Assembly: GCA_024639085.1 (NCBI GenBank)
Contig: JAHEJB010000012.1
Coordinates: forward strand, 1-33,477
From: Rubricoccaceae bacterium
GTDB lineage: Bacteria; Bacteroidota; Rhodothermia; Rhodothermales; Rubricoccaceae
Direction: 5' to 3'
DNA length: 33,477 bases
Shown: one piece after another, positions 23,143 through 32,075 of the stretch
Layout: each line of letters starts with the position of its first letter
Numbering within the stretch: position 1 is the stretch's first letter
Position numbers and translations under genes: made by a program
Notes under the pieces: generated by a model
What the model was told of the DNA's origin: nothing
What the model saw: the letters and a program-made list of their open reading frames with translations, nothing else
Database searches by the model: none

Positions 23143-23797
23143 GCGCAGGGTCTTCAAACGTAACTGCGGTGTAAATCACGGCTCTACGACGCCAGAGCAG
23201 GACGTAGTAATCTCCCACGCGCCGTAGATCTACGCCGTCATCCTCTGCGAGCCGGGCGTACACCGCTGGAGACAACGTTAATCGCCCAGCCGCGGCGTCG
23301 AGAAAGGCATAGTCGTAGACATACACGGTGATAGGCTCACTATCCTTGGTTGCGTATTGCAACACCGGCAGTTCAACACCATCTGTGATTTCGTCTACAC
23401 CTACACCAACCAGTCGGCTGTCGGACAAAACGGGAACCCGGATTGGCCATCCAAACTCACCAAGAATGTACTCTTCGGCTTCGTCGAGATCTTCTGTCTC
23501 GATATCCAACAATACGCTTCCGGCTTCGGATGCAGCTAACGTGAGCAGATCGGGGGTATCGCTGATCTCACCCGAAGGACGGACGATTAAGTAGGTGATG
23601 ACGAGCGCTACAATAAATAGCGCGACTCCTCCCAGAACCCGACGATTGACGCCTTTTGCTGCACTATCCGGTTCGACTCTGGTTTGTATGCGGTCGTAAG
23701 CAGGATGATCATCAGGGACGTGCGCTTGTTCACGGAGCTCTTCCGCGTTGAGATCGTCGTCGGATTGAAGTGAGGCGAGAAGCACGAAAAAAAGCAT
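23111..23797 (-). CDS. Single-TM protein of unknown function
   Basis: The product has an acidic cytoplasmic N-terminal part (SDDDLNAEELREQAHVPDDH), one transmembrane segment at about 55-73 (VLGGVALFIVALVITYLIV) and a roughly 150-residue extracytoplasmic domain ending in a strand-rich VGDYYVLLWRRRAVIYTAVTF. I recognise no family, though the layout (short N-terminal region, TM, periplasmic domain) recalls zinc-ribbon-less anti-sigma-like or stress proteins. The start is uncertain: TTG at 23800, ATG at 23797 or a GTG at 23785. It follows the DUF62 stop by about 9 bp, so it is probably co-translated with it. It overlaps the 3' end of the histidine kinase on the other strand. Confidence 0.75.
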   Translation of the reverse strand: MLFFVLLASLQSDDDLNAEELREQAHVPDDHPAYDRIQTRVEPDSAAKGVNRRVLGGVALFIVALVITYLIVRPSGEISDTPDLLTLAASEAGSVLLDIETEDLDEAEEYILGEFGWPIRVPVLSDSRLVGVGVDEITDGVELPVLQYATKDSEPITVYVYDYAFLDAAAGRLTLSPAVYARLAEDDGVDLRRVGDYYVLLWRRRAVIYTAVTFEDPALIADGLRLGR

Positions 23798-23806
23798 CAA
23801 GATCGG

Positions 23807-24652
23807 CTACTCATCGCCATAAACCAGACTAACAGGGCTTCCTTTATGGATGGTAAGTAAGGTGGCAGCATCCCCGCCGTTGACGCCAACCTCAAGGTGA
23901 TTTGAACTTCCCAGAATAGCCAGCGGCTCCCCCTGAGGTACTTCCGTGTACGTTTTGCGGACCCCTTCCACGATGGTCGAACCGACGTAGCACTTCGCAT
24001 GCAGGCTTCTCGGGTTCTTTTCCAGCACCTCGCGAGAGATGTTCGTCACACAGTTTCCAAAGCGATCGATGTGAACAACAAATCCCTGCACTCCTTCGTC
24101 ATCTGAAAGAGGATGCGCCCAATGCAATTGCTGAAACTTCTCGGTCGGGGTTCCAACCTCTTCCAGCGTTTTCCCCGACGCCAGGTGAGCAGCTACGGGA
24201 CCGAACAGGTCTCGTCCGTTGAAAGTTCTTGCGGGCTGTTCGCTTCGCCAGAACGCTGGTTTGTCCAAGACAACGACCTGTTCAGGCTCGGCGCCTTCCA
24301 GCAGAAGCGACAAGAGCCCATTATCCGGGCCAACAAAAAAGTGGCCTCCAAAACGCGCGGCGATAGGTAGCCGGGCAGAGCCAACACCAGGGTCTACAAC
24401 TGCAAGGTGAACAGTGCCCTCAGGGTAAGCGGGAATCACTTGCCGAAGGACGAACGCAGCGCCCATTATATCCTGTGGTTCAACCTGATGCGTTACATCC
24501 ACCATGTTAAGCGCCGGCTCAACCTGCAACATCGCGCCCTTCATGGCCGCAACGTACGCGTCTGTCAGGCCGAAATCTGTTGTAAGCGTAACAAGTGGTC
24601 GCACAGGCGCACAAAGAGGTGAGGCAGAAATATAGAACCGTTTGAGCCTCAT
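23807..24652 (-). CDS. S-adenosyl-L-methionine hydrolase (DUF62, hydroxide adenosyltransferase)
   Basis: DUF62 proteins attack SAM with water to give adenosine and methionine and are related to the fluorinase and chlorinase. The expected residues are present: TLTTDFGLTDAYV at the SAM site, VDPGVGSAR (the D and R of the D-R-H set, seven residues apart) and GRDLFGPVAAHL with the His; IDRFGNCVTNI closes the C-terminal domain. The presence of the D-R-H set argues for hydrolase rather than halogenase activity. The ATG at 24652 gives a normal-length protein with a short N-terminal extension. It is divergent from yraN and leads into the one-TM gene. Confidence 0.9.
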   Translation of the reverse strand: MRLKRFYISASPLCAPVRPLVTLTTDFGLTDAYVAAMKGAMLQVEPALNMVDVTHQVEPQDIMGAAFVLRQVIPAYPEGTVHLAVVDPGVGSARLPIAARFGGHFFVGPDNGLLSLLLEGAEPEQVVVLDKPAFWRSEQPARTFNGRDLFGPVAAHLASGKTLEEVGTPTEKFQQLHWAHPLSDDEGVQGFVVHIDRFGNCVTNISREVLEKNPRSLHAKCYVGSTIVEGVRKTYTEVPQGEPLAILGSSNHLEVGVNGGDAATLLTIHKGSPVSLVYGDE

Positions 24653-24727
24653 AATGAACGCTATCGCCCGAGCTATCTTGTCTCTACATATCGCATCTTA
24701 CAAGTGGATGCCACGTCTCTTCAGTTC

Positions 24728-25132
24728 ATGTCTCCGAATTCGGAATCAACCACAAAGGCAACCGGTGATCTCGGCGAGAACCTCGCGGCAGAATTTCTGA
24801 TTGCGAAAGGCTACCGCATTCTGGATCGAAACTATCGGTTTAGCAGGGAAGAGATTGACCTTGTTTGCTTTCAGCCCTACGAAGACTACACGAAAGGTGG
24901 CGAACTCGTTTTCGTAGAGGTTAAGACGCGCCGCGGACTAGGATTCGGAAGGCCCGAGGCGGCCGTCGATCGGCCAAAGCAGGAGGCCATCTTCAGAACA
25001 GCGGAAGCCTACCTACATGAGCGCAAACTGGAGGGCTCACCTTGTCGTTTTGATGTCGTGGCTATCACGCTCGAAAAGGGCAGCAAGCCTGATATCGAGC
25101 ACTTCGACAATGCGTTCGGCTACTTCGGCTAG
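24728..25132 (+). CDS. yraN: UPF0102 (YraN-family) endonuclease-fold protein
   Basis: This predicted Holliday-junction-resolvase-like, restriction-endonuclease-fold protein has the family marks GDLGENLAAEFLIAKGYRILDRNYR, EIDLVC (active-site D), VFVEVKTR (E and K of the PD-(E/D)xK core) and AVDRPKQEAI. The biochemical role is not established. The track starts at a GTG (24704); the ATG at 24728 (134 aa) places GDLGE at about 16 residues, as in homologues. It is divergent from DUF62 and its stop is only 4 bp from the stop of the SpoIID-domain gene on the other strand. Confidence 0.9.
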   Translation: MSPNSESTTKATGDLGENLAAEFLIAKGYRILDRNYRFSREEIDLVCFQPYEDYTKGGELVFVEVKTRRGLGFGRPEAAVDRPKQEAIFRTAEAYLHERKLEGSPCRFDVVAITLEKGSKPDIEHFDNAFGYFG

Positions 25133-25136
25133 CTCA

Positions 25137-26528
25137 TTACCAAGCCGTACGGCGGGCCGGCATCGACGTCTCTGAGCCTGCACTCCACGTAGCGCCACCT
25201 TCCTCCGCAGCCGCGACTACAGGTTCTACCCGTCTAGATTGTGAAGACGAGGGTGAGTACGATGGGAGCGATTGTAAAACGGCGTACGCCTCCTGACGCG
25301 GCGTAACCTGTGCTGGTCTTGGTGCCATATTCCTGGCCGTACTCGGCTGGTCCAGGAAAGCCGAATCGTGCATATCGACGCTTGTTCCAGCGAAATAGAA
25401 CGACAGAATATCCCGATAAGTCCTGCCCTGCTGCGCCTGAGCACGTGCGCCGAACTGGCTCATCCCAACACCATGGCCAAATCCACGACCATCGAATACA
25501 TAGCGATTGCCACGACGCTCTGCTGAGAAGTGCGTACTACGAAGCGTCCGAGATCCAAATGCGGATGTAACGACAGAGCGGAACTGTGACGCCGTAACTG
25601 TTCGCGGCCTTGAGCCCTGCAAACGAACATTGCGAACACGCCCAGAAGGGCTTCGTCCTACGATGTCAAAACCTGTCACGGTGCCGCCAAAACGCCGTCC
25701 TAGTGCACGCAATAAATCACTCGACGAGGCGCTGGTTGACCAACGATGATCCGGGGCGGCTGCATCGTATGGATCGGGGCGACCTCTCAAATAGGGGACA
25801 GGATTTGTATTCCAGATGGCCTCGTTGTTTGCCGTGTGTCCACCCGAACTGGAATAGTACAGTGCTTCGACAAGGTTGGCGCGGTAGGTCAGTACTTCGC
25901 CATGGGTTATCTCCGCTGCTTCGCGTGTAACGGCAGTCACTTTCTCTTCACCTTCATATACCTGCGATCGCGTATCGTCATACAAGTCGAAGAAGTCGTG
26001 TTTGCCAGCCGCCCGCAGAGCGTACGTGCGTGCAAGAACAGCCTGTGCTTTGACTCCTTCAATCTCACTGAACGGATACTCGCTGGCGACAACGCTGGCA
26101 ACGTACTTCTCAAGCGGAACGTAATTGACGAGTCGTAAGGCTCGCCGATCATTGTCCAACTCGACGGAAAGCGCTCCATGGTATTCGCGGCTGTGTGAAC
26201 CTGTTCGAAGCGACAGAACTGCTCCATTTGTGGGAACAACCTCGCCAACGCCGGCCTGAACAGATCCCGTCGGCGTCGTGATCCGAACGCGATTGCCAAC
26301 TCGGTCCATCGTTACACTTTCCCCCGGCATAAGCGTGTGCAATGCCGTGTTTTCACGGTTTGCATAAACAGAAAGCGGGCCGTCGGTGGCTTGTACCGTT
26401 AGCGACTGTGGCGCGACCCGACTTAGCACGTAGACACGAACAATCGGATCAGCTTGCTGGGCCTGACCGGGAAGGGCAAGCGCCAGAATGGCGGAGGCGA
26501 TCAGGAAGCGGGTAAAGAAGAATTGCAT
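25137..26528 (-). CDS. SpoIID/LytB-domain protein (predicted peptidoglycan lytic transglycosylase)
   Basis: The signal peptide MQFFFTRFLIASAILALAL with cleavage near GQAQQ fixes the start at the ATG 26528 (463 aa), 15 codons inside the track ORF. The SpoIID region has VKAQAVLARTYALRA, RSQVYEGEEKVT, YSSSGGHTANNEAIW and GRGFGHGVGMSQFGARAQAQQG, the set that in SpoIID cleaves denuded glycan strands. The C-terminal 60 residues are low-complexity Pro/Ser. It is found in non-sporulating Bacteroidota too. It lies 89 bp downstream of the LytTR regulator gene on the same strand, so cell-wall remodelling may be a target of that kinase pair, an inference only. Confidence 0.92.
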   Translation of the reverse strand: MQFFFTRFLIASAILALALPGQAQQADPIVRVYVLSRVAPQSLTVQATDGPLSVYANRENTALHTLMPGESVTMDRVGNRVRITTPTGSVQAGVGEVVPTNGAVLSLRTGSHSREYHGALSVELDNDRRALRLVNYVPLEKYVASVVASEYPFSEIEGVKAQAVLARTYALRAAGKHDFFDLYDDTRSQVYEGEEKVTAVTREAAEITHGEVLTYRANLVEALYYSSSGGHTANNEAIWNTNPVPYLRGRPDPYDAAAPDHRWSTSASSSDLLRALGRRFGGTVTGFDIVGRSPSGRVRNVRLQGSRPRTVTASQFRSVVTSAFGSRTLRSTHFSAERRGNRYVFDGRGFGHGVGMSQFGARAQAQQGRTYRDILSFYFAGTSVDMHDSAFLDQPSTARNMAPRPAQVTPRQEAYAVLQSLPSYSPSSSQSRRVEPVVAAAEEGGATWSAGSETSMPARRTAW

Positions 26529-26617
26529 GGACGACGGGTAGGGGCTGGGCATATAGATATATCGGCTCGCCAACCATCCCCCTTAATCATATCAATTGGA
26601 AAGAAAACAGTCCCTAC

Positions 26618-27451
26618 TCAAAGACTGAGCCGATCACGCAATTCCTTCGATCGAGCGCGGCTTGCGATGACTTCGTGGCCTCCATGGAGGACAATCTTGT
26701 AGCGCCCAGAGAACCATGAAATCATCTCCCTTATTTGCTGGATATGGACAATGGCCGAGCGATGGACGCGCATAAATGAATCCGGATTGAGACGCTGTTC
26801 CAGTGCGTCCAGAGTAAAGGATACGATGTGGCGGTTCACTTTCTGAGGATGGACATCAGTTGTTGCCAGCGTGTAAAGCCGGGTTATTCCATCCTGCACT
26901 TCGGCTGAGAGTAGATCATCAACAGGAATAATGTGTAGACGATCTTTTCCCGGGACAGAAAGCTGCTGGACATACTCTTGTTCACGCTCTTTCGGGCGAT
27001 CGCCCATGCTCTGATTGTCGAGGTATTCAAGGAGTTCAACAAGACGTTCCTCTGTGGATGCGCGGCCCTGCGGGCTGATCATTTGTTTCTCGACGCGGGA
27101 AATGCTTTCGGCTATTCGGTCCTCCTCAATTGGTTTGAGAAGATAATCCGTCGCATTGGCCTGAAAAGCTCTTACGGCATACTCGTCAAATGCGGTGACG
27201 AATACGACCGCCGGTCGGTTGTCTGGCGGAATGCGATCTAGTACGTCGAAGCCACTCAATTCAGGCATCTGGATATCGAGAAACAAGAGATCAACGTCCT
27301 CCTCCGCCATGCGCGAAAGGGCTTCAACCCCATCTGCTGCCTCGCCGACTATTTCAATCCGTCCCTCATCCACAAAAGGCCGCAAGAGTTTCAGGAGCCG
27401 TTTGCGAGCGGGAGCTTCGTCGTCAACGAGCAGTGTGCGAATGGCTGCCAT
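26618..27451 (-). CDS. LytTR-family response regulator
   Basis: The REC domain (about 4-120) has acidic residues DDE (10-12), phosphoacceptor D59 in LFLDIQMPEL, the T/K pair (VFVTAFDEY and LLKPIEE) and a typical end. A Gln-rich linker leads to a LytTR DNA-binding domain (about 170-275) with RVHRSAIVHI and SGRYKIVLHGG, both LytTR landmarks. LytTR proteins bind promoters of membrane and cell-wall genes and autoregulate. It begins 15 bp after the stop of the LytS-type kinase gene, so the two are a pair. The length of 277 aa is normal. Confidence 0.95.
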   Translation of the reverse strand: MAAIRTLLVDDEAPARKRLLKLLRPFVDEGRIEIVGEAADGVEALSRMAEEDVDLLFLDIQMPELSGFDVLDRIPPDNRPAVVFVTAFDEYAVRAFQANATDYLLKPIEEDRIAESISRVEKQMISPQGRASTEERLVELLEYLDNQSMGDRPKEREQEYVQQLSVPGKDRLHIIPVDDLLSAEVQDGITRLYTLATTDVHPQKVNRHIVSFTLDALEQRLNPDSFMRVHRSAIVHIQQIREMISWFSGRYKIVLHGGHEVIASRARSKELRDRLSL

Positions 27452-27466
27452 AACTAGGTAGGTGCT

Positions 27467-30001
27467 TTATTGGATGTGAGTTTCCTCAGGCAGTAGGAGC
27501 CGAACAACCGTACCGTGTTCAGGATCGCTAGTCATGTGGAGCAAGTCCGTTCTGCCGTAGAGTTGTTCGAGCCGGTCCGTGACGTTGCGCAGGCCAATCC
27601 CGAAAAACACAGGAGCAGATTCACTTTCGGGGGATAGGTCTGCTTCTGGGGTATCAGTGAAAAGTGCTGGAATCCCAACCCCAGTATCGGCTATGGTGAT
27701 TTCCATAGCTCCACCCTCTGTGCTCCTACTGGAGAGGCGGAGAATTCCACCCTCACGCTTTCTTTCAATTCCATGCTTAACAGCATTCTCAACAAGGGTC
27801 TGGACAACGAAAGCGGGGACCGAGGTAGCGTTCAACGCGTTATCCCAGTTCTCTTCTATCTGCAACTTCTCCCCAAACCTGGCCTGTTCGATGTGAAGGT
27901 ATTGGCGGACAAGCCTGAGCTCCTCTTCGAGTGGCACGAAAGTTCGGCTTCCAGTCTGAAGGACGTAGCGAAAGAGTCCGGCCAATTGCTGCACCGTGTC
28001 TTCGGCTTCCTCCGGCTTTTCGTCGATCAATGCCGCAATGGTGTTCAGCGCGTTGAAGAGAAAGTGGGGATTGATTTGCGCGCGAAGTGCAGCGAGTTGA
28101 GCCTCGGCACTTTCGCGAACAAGGGCCTTCTCGCGTTCTATAAGACCGAGGCGTTCGGTCGCAACAGACAGCTGCCCACAGAGTGCCTTCAGCATTTCCA
28201 CGTCTTCCAAATTATAGACGGAGCGTCGTCGCGCTTTCCGTCCGAGAACGAGCACACCAACCGGTTCACCGCGTCCACTCGAAACGGGAACGGCTAGCGC
28301 CACGCCAAAATCACGGAGTACGCCTGTCTCTGATTCAGCTAGGTTGCTTTCGTTCAGTTCGGAATTGACAGACCACACTTTGTCCTGCTCCTGTAGGTGA
28401 GCCCAGACGTTTGCCAGTTCAACACGAGTGAAATAGGGGGTCTCTGGCTTATAGGTCGCGTTCACCCAATGCTCCGAAGATGTACCCATGCCTGCGCGCA
28501 GAAAAAGCACGGCGGACCGCACATTCAGCGCCTCACCAATCACGAAGACAGATTCATGAGCCAGACGCTCGGCATCCAGAATGGTGCGAACACGATTTCC
28601 AAACAGGTTTAATTGCTGCCGGGCCCGCTCCCGATCCGTCTTAAATCGATCCCCAATGACGTTTCGGAGCGGTCGGGCAAGGCGATCGACAAGGACCAGC
28701 AACACTACGACCCAGATGCCCAGAAGTACGATGTTGCGTTGGCCATCTTCAGGATTCAATGCATCAATTGCCGCGAGTCCGCCTACGAAAGAGAAGAAAA
28801 TGAGCCCCAGCGCCGCCGCATAAGCGAACCCGCGAGTCAGTACATAACTGAAGCGTCCGTATCGCAACGAGGCAAGCGAGACAAGTGTAATCGGCGCCAC
28901 AGAAAAGAGTTGCAGGAGAACGATAATCCCGCCGGCTGCTGAATCATCCTCTCCGGCAATATCTGGTAGAGCTCCGTATACGAACAGGGCTCCGACGACT
29001 GCAAGTAGGAATACAACAGCACTTCCAACACGACTCCAACCTGGCGCCGGTTGGTCGCTCTCCAATCGCGCCCTCAATATCGGCGAAAGAACCATGAGTC
29101 CTGTTGCTGCCGCTACATAGACACAGACATAGAAAAGGATGGGAGTCGTAAGCGCGACCGGAGGGATGGGCCCGATACTTCCTCGGGCGGTGGCGACGAA
29201 CATCGCTATTCCCAGAATTGCGGGTGGCGCATACATCAGCAAACGCCAACCTTTCGTCGCCTTACTTATGGTGGCAACGTCGAACAGGATGTGACGGAGG
29301 AGGAGGACAGGGAATAGCAACCAGCCTACGAGACTAAACAGGGTTAGAGCTTCGAATGCAGCTCCAAGCGAAGGCGCTGCAAGTTCTGGGGGGCCCGCTA
29401 TCGTCACAATTAAAAACCGGATCAAGGTACCGCCTACCCAGACCAACGCAGCTCCTATGAGTATTGTAGAACTGAGAGCACGCTTACTTCGCTTCGCCAA
29501 TGGCACAACAATGAGCAAAGCCAGAATATGGAGAAACGTGACGAGCGCATAACCCCATCCCGAGGCTACCCAAAGCGACTTACTGAGAGGGTATAGAAAG
29601 GTCGGATAGCGCGTGATGGCGATCTCGAAAATCTGCTCCTCATCATCCTGCGTGACCTCGTACATCATCGCCGAACCAGGTGAGCGCTCCACAATCCGTT
29701 TTACATCTTCCGCACTGAAGTATTGCTGGAAGTCTACTTGAAATAGTGTCGCGCCTTCCCGAAGGCCAGCTTTGTACGCCGTTCCCCTTGGGTCAACATA
29801 GGCTGCTACGATTTCTCCATCCCGATCCTGCCAGCGTACCCAGTCGAACCCACGCGGTGGGAGTTGAGCCAGTTCAACATTGACCACACGCACGAAAGTC
29901 GCCCAGTCCACGACAAGGCGGCCGAAGGGGAGCAAAGCAGTAATCGAAATCAGCAAAAGCAGAATTCGAAGCAGCCAGGTAGCGCGGGGGTGTAGCGTCA
30001 T
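27467..30001 (-). CDS. LytS-type sensor histidine kinase with PDZ-like and GAF-like domains
   Basis: The architecture by eye is an N-terminal TM (about 5-27), a periplasmic PDZ-like domain (about 40-120, GTAYKAGLREGATLFQVD), a multi-TM block of eight or nine segments (about 135-440), a GAF-like cytoplasmic domain (about 465-610, VFVIGEALNVRSAVLFL and VALAVPVSSGRGEPVGVLVLG), a short coiled coil, then a His_kinase domain with LRAQINPHFLFNALNT (phosphoacceptor His) and a HATPase with ENAVKHGIE and DTGVGIP. This wording is characteristic of LytS/YehU kinases paired with LytTR regulators. The track ORF starts at a GTG; the ATG at 30001 (844 aa) is more natural. The LytTR partner follows 15 bp later. 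Confidence 0.9.
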   Translation of the reverse strand: MTLHPRATWLLRILLLLISITALLPFGRLVVDWATFVRVVNVELAQLPPRGFDWVRWQDRDGEIVAAYVDPRGTAYKAGLREGATLFQVDFQQYFSAEDVKRIVERSPGSAMMYEVTQDDEEQIFEIAITRYPTFLYPLSKSLWVASGWGYALVTFLHILALLIVVPLAKRSKRALSSTILIGAALVWVGGTLIRFLIVTIAGPPELAAPSLGAAFEALTLFSLVGWLLFPVLLLRHILFDVATISKATKGWRLLMYAPPAILGIAMFVATARGSIGPIPPVALTTPILFYVCVYVAAATGLMVLSPILRARLESDQPAPGWSRVGSAVVFLLAVVGALFVYGALPDIAGEDDSAAGGIIVLLQLFSVAPITLVSLASLRYGRFSYVLTRGFAYAAALGLIFFSFVGGLAAIDALNPEDGQRNIVLLGIWVVVLLVLVDRLARPLRNVIGDRFKTDRERARQQLNLFGNRVRTILDAERLAHESVFVIGEALNVRSAVLFLRAGMGTSSEHWVNATYKPETPYFTRVELANVWAHLQEQDKVWSVNSELNESNLAESETGVLRDFGVALAVPVSSGRGEPVGVLVLGRKARRRSVYNLEDVEMLKALCGQLSVATERLGLIEREKALVRESAEAQLAALRAQINPHFLFNALNTIAALIDEKPEEAEDTVQQLAGLFRYVLQTGSRTFVPLEEELRLVRQYLHIEQARFGEKLQIEENWDNALNATSVPAFVVQTLVENAVKHGIERKREGGILRLSSRSTEGGAMEITIADTGVGIPALFTDTPEADLSPESESAPVFFGIGLRNVTDRLEQLYGRTDLLHMTSDPEHGTVVRLLLPEETHIQ

Positions 30002-30113
30002 ACAACCAGAATACAGCGGGAGCACAATCTAGGCTGGGCATGGAAACCGCGGAAGGGTTAAACAAGTCACCGTTCGTAGCTTTTCCACCAGCCCATAGAG
30101 TATTCCCGATTTC

Positions 30114-30929
30114 GTGCTCGTTGACACCCACTGCCATTTGTACCACGATCGTTTGGCCGATGACCTCGACGATGTGGTTGCGCGGGCTCAAGAGGACGGG
30201 GTGACGACGATCATCCAGCCCGCAATCGACATCCCTTCAATCCTCGAGGCACTCGCACTGTGTGATCGGTATGACGGCCTCTACGCCATGACGGCGCTTC
30301 ATCCTACAGAAACCAAGGACGCCACAGATTCTGATCTAGCCAAAATTGAAGCCTTCTGCGACGACGAGCGAGTCGTAGCGGTCGGCGAAAGCGGTCTGGA
30401 TTACTATTGGGATCAGTCGTACATGCCCAAGCAGCAGGATGTCCTGCGATTTCACGCCCGGCTAGCCATTGAAAAGGACCTTCCACTTGTTTTGCATAAT
30501 CGGGACAAGCAGGACAACACGGATTCGTCGAATGACCTGCTACGGATCCTGAGGGAAGAGCAGGCAGCGGCACCGTCTGGGAAGCGGCTCTTTGGCGTCT
30601 TCCACTGTTTTGGTGGATCGCCGGATTTTGCCCAGGCCGTGATGGATTTGGGATTCCATATTGGTCTGGGTGGAACGCTGACGTTCAAGAATGGGGGTGT
30701 GCCGGAGTCCATCGTAGATGTCCCTTTAGAACGAATTGTTTTGGAAACGGATGCTCCGTTTCTTGCGCCCGTTCCACATCGTGGGAAACGAAACGAACCT
30801 GGCTACACGCGACTGGTAGCCGAGAATCTGGCAGAGCTGCGTGAAATGAGCCTGGAAGAAATCGCAGCAGCAACCACGACGAATGCGCGGAGGCTGTTCA
30901 AGCTTGTTCAAATCGAATCGGAAGACTAA
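30114..30929 (+). CDS. tatD: TatD-family metal-dependent deoxyribonuclease
   Basis: This TIM-barrel metallohydrolase has DTHCHL (two metal His), GESGLDYYWD, LVLHNRD, FHCFGGS and LETDAPFLAPVPHRG, all in the TatD order and including the LETD...P motif. The family has 3'-5' exonuclease activity on DNA and RNA. The length is 271 aa. The start is a GTG (LVDTHCH); no ATG is available upstream in frame before the divergent kinase gene. A cupin gene begins 4 bp after its stop, so the two are translated from the same transcript. Confidence 0.92.
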   Translation: MLVDTHCHLYHDRLADDLDDVVARAQEDGVTTIIQPAIDIPSILEALALCDRYDGLYAMTALHPTETKDATDSDLAKIEAFCDDERVVAVGESGLDYYWDQSYMPKQQDVLRFHARLAIEKDLPLVLHNRDKQDNTDSSNDLLRILREEQAAAPSGKRLFGVFHCFGGSPDFAQAVMDLGFHIGLGGTLTFKNGGVPESIVDVPLERIVLETDAPFLAPVPHRGKRNEPGYTRLVAENLAELREMSLEEIAAATTTNARRLFKLVQIESED

Positions 30930-30933
30930 ACCA

Positions 30934-31293
30934 ATGTCTCTTGGACGCGGAAATCGGCTGACCGTAGAAGATGCTCTTAAGCATATTCCGACATCTGAAG
31001 GGAAGCGCTTTGCAACGCTATTCGAGCATGGCACGCTTCAGGTCGAGATGTATGCGCCACTAGGCAAGGATATCCAGCAGCCGCATTCACGCGACGAAGT
31101 GTATGTCGTGGCAGCTGGATCAGGTTCATTCTTTTGTGACGGCAAGACGACACCGTTCACACCTGGAGACTTCCTCTTTGTGCCCGCCCGTGTTGAGCAT
31201 CGCTTTGTCGATTTTAGCGACGACTTTGCTGTGTGGGTTCTGTTTTATGGACCAGAAGGCGGGGAGACCACCGCGAGTCAGCCAATTCCGTAG
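30934..31293 (+). CDS. Single-domain cupin protein
   Basis: This small beta-barrel has QPHSRDEVYVVAAGSGSFFCDG (cupin motif 1) and TPGDFLFVPARVEHRF (cupin motif 2). In motif 1 the first His is kept but the second is an Arg (HSR), so the metal site is probably altered. The track ORF begins inside tatD; the ATG at 30934, 4 bp after the tatD stop, gives a 119-residue protein starting MSLGRG. No catalytic role can be assigned; it may bind a small molecule or metal. Its 3' end overlaps the convergent metallo-hydrolase gene by 16 bp. Confidence 0.88.
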   Translation: MSLGRGNRLTVEDALKHIPTSEGKRFATLFEHGTLQVEMYAPLGKDIQQPHSRDEVYVVAAGSGSFFCDGKTTPFTPGDFLFVPARVEHRFVDFSDDFAVWVLFYGPEGGETTASQPIP

Positions 31294-32024
31294 CTCCCCA
31301 ACTCCTCTCCATACTCTGTTTGCTCAAAGTTCTTCCTAGCATCGGCAAGATCATCTTCCGCAAGGGCAGGAGGTAGGTGAACCAGGATCAGTCGTTTTGC
31401 GCCGGCTTCTGCCGCAGTCTCTGCGGCTTCTTCAGGCGAGGAGTGAACGTGCGCAATGCTCCCCGTAGCCTCGTGGATTAGAACGTCGGCGTTTCGGCCC
31501 AACTCAACAACGGCAGGAGACTTTGCCGTATCGCAAGAATAGGCCAGGACTTCGCCCGCACTATTCTCAAACCGCAAGCCAATCGTCGGGACTGGGTGAT
31601 CAACTTGCGAGGCAGTGATCGTTAGATGCTCCGTCTTCAATACATCAGAGTCGGGTTCTAGCGCAACGGGGTTGTGAATTCGGTCGGGAAGCCCATCCCA
31701 GCGATCTGTCGAAAAGGCTTGGAAAAGTGTTCGGGCAACGTCCAGCGTTTGCGCAGGACCATACACGGGTATAGGCCGCCGGCGACCAAACAGCCAGAGC
31801 TTCTCAATCAAAAGCGGATAGCCGCTGATATGGTCGGGATGCTCGTGCGTCAGGATCACGGCATCCAGCTTCGACGGATCCAGACCGACAGCGAGCATCC
31901 GCTGGAGCGCATCTCCTCCACAATCCACGAGAATAAGTCGCTCTGCCTCCTCAACGACAAACATCGTCGTGGTGCGGTGCGGATCACTAACTGCCGCGCC
32001 CGTGCCGAGGAGATAGAATGTCAT
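31278..32024 (-). CDS. Metallo-beta-lactamase-fold hydrolase (RNase Z/AHL-lactonase-like)
   Basis: The metal-binding motif is THEHPDHISGYP, with further ligands in AYSCDTAKS, ADVLIHEATG and LVHLPP, and the opening GTGAAVSDPHRTT is RNase Z-like. The wider sequence fits the RNase Z or small-phosphodiesterase branch, but a tRNA-specific exosite is not obvious, so a general phosphodiesterase is equally possible. The length of 248 aa is shorter than typical long-form RNase Z and near the short bacterial kind. It lies 51 bp downstream of the polyprenyl synthase gene and shares its strand. Confidence 0.85.
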   Translation of the reverse strand: MTFYLLGTGAAVSDPHRTTTMFVVEEAERLILVDCGGDALQRMLAVGLDPSKLDAVILTHEHPDHISGYPLLIEKLWLFGRRRPIPVYGPAQTLDVARTLFQAFSTDRWDGLPDRIHNPVALEPDSDVLKTEHLTITASQVDHPVPTIGLRFENSAGEVLAYSCDTAKSPAVVELGRNADVLIHEATGSIAHVHSSPEEAAETAAEAGAKRLILVHLPPALAEDDLADARKNFEQTEYGEELGSYGIG

Positions 32025-32075
32025 TCGAAAGGCGGATGGGTGAACGTCTGATCTAACATCAATCTAAGCGACTAC

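Noticed and set aside
26529-26617. AT-rich stretch with GATATATCTATAT-like sequence before the SpoIID gene
   Set aside because: The near-palindrome is imperfect; it may be promoter DNA, but no element can be defined.
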